A stretch of 15,247 bases of DNA, taken from assembly GCA_937951695.1 (NCBI GenBank), contig CALFBL010000055.1, forward strand, positions 1 through 15,247, written 5' to 3'. Each line of letters begins with the position of its first letter. Position 1 is the first letter of the stretch. The position numbers and the translations under genes were made by a program. Source of the DNA: an uncultured Granulosicoccaceae bacterium (lineage in GTDB: Bacteria > Pseudomonadota > Gammaproteobacteria > Granulosicoccales > Granulosicoccaceae). The notes beneath the pieces are model-generated. The model was not told the DNA's origin and did not search any database. It was given only the letters and a program-made list of their open reading frames with translations. This document shows positions 15,077 to 15,247 of the stretch, piece after piece.

Positions 15077-15247
15077 TCAGACGTCGGCGAGGCGCGAACC
15101 GGTCTGCAACTGAAGCCCGAAGCCTTGCATCAAGCGTCGTGCAGCCGGTGTTGGTTCGCGGGATGTCAGGTACACGAGGTCAGGTGGCGGCGCTGCATCG
15201 GCATCCTCCATCGACCCGTTTTCAAGCAACACACTGTGCGCTCGCAT
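15077..15247 (-). CDS. C-terminal part of an unidentified protein, cut by the window edge
   Basis: An open frame on the - strand runs from the window edge to a TGA at 15079-15077, giving 56 residues. An ATG lies exactly on the last three bases, so it may begin there or, more likely, continue outside. The end reads PPPDLVYLTSREPTPAARRLM, then QGFGLQLQTGSRLADV. This is vaguely like the last strand and helix of LysR-type regulator effector domains, but too little is visible to assign a family. It lies upstream of the AOR pair on the same strand, about 195 bases from the ferredoxin start. Confidence 0.45.
   Translation of the reverse strand: MRAHSVLLENGSMEDADAAPPPDLVYLTSREPTPAARRLMQGFGLQLQTGSRLADV

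Overview
The window looks like about 15 kb of chromosome from a Gram-negative proteobacterium, probably a marine-type gammaproteobacterium. This is inferred from gene content (short Pta, TrpS followed by a type-II asparaginase, NodU-type carbamoyltransferase, OmpA-like remnant, LuxR regulator) and a moderate base composition. I could not run a taxonomic search. Genes up to about 9.2 kb lie on the + strand. Those from 9.4 kb on lie on the - strand, apart from a decayed OmpA-like gene.

Layout. 1-352 holds no gene: a short-period AATTGTCC repeat, then AT-rich DNA that runs abruptly into a 5'-truncated GMC oxidoreductase (353-1642). A complete phosphate acetyltransferase (pta) follows at 1693-2685. 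2823-7628 is a tightly coupled four-gene operon: a CelD/FemAB-like acyltransferase, a carbamoyltransferase, a small multi-pass membrane protein and an exported caspase-like (clan CD) protein. All three junctions overlap by 1-4 bases. A gene-poor stretch (7629-8064) precedes a LuxR-type regulator with a PAS-like middle (8065-9225), and a decayed copy of that regulator's 3' end sits just after it (about 9256-9369). On the - strand, trpS (11460-10456) and a Rhizobium etli-type L-asparaginase (10445-9405) form a pair. An OmpA/TSP3-type gene at 11529-12073 appears frameshifted and has lost its GHTD core. A small unknown protein (12421-12074) meets it tail to tail. At the right end is a tungsten-type aldehyde ferredoxin oxidoreductase (14393-12537) preceded by its four-cluster ferredoxin subunit (14881-14411), then the C-terminus of an unknown protein at the window edge.

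The most interesting unit is the 2823-7628 operon. Two enzymes of families that decorate glycans or small molecules (acyl and carbamoyl transfer) are co-translated with an inner-membrane protein and a secreted His/Cys protease-like protein carrying an EF-hand-like loop and a helical tail. I do not recognise this combination as a named system. A surface-glycan or envelope modification and processing role is inference. The GMC remnant plus pta may be what is left of a C2-sulfonate (isethionate) pathway. The AOR pair resembles the AorAB part of the Aromatoleum-type enzyme but has no FAD subunit gene directly downstream.
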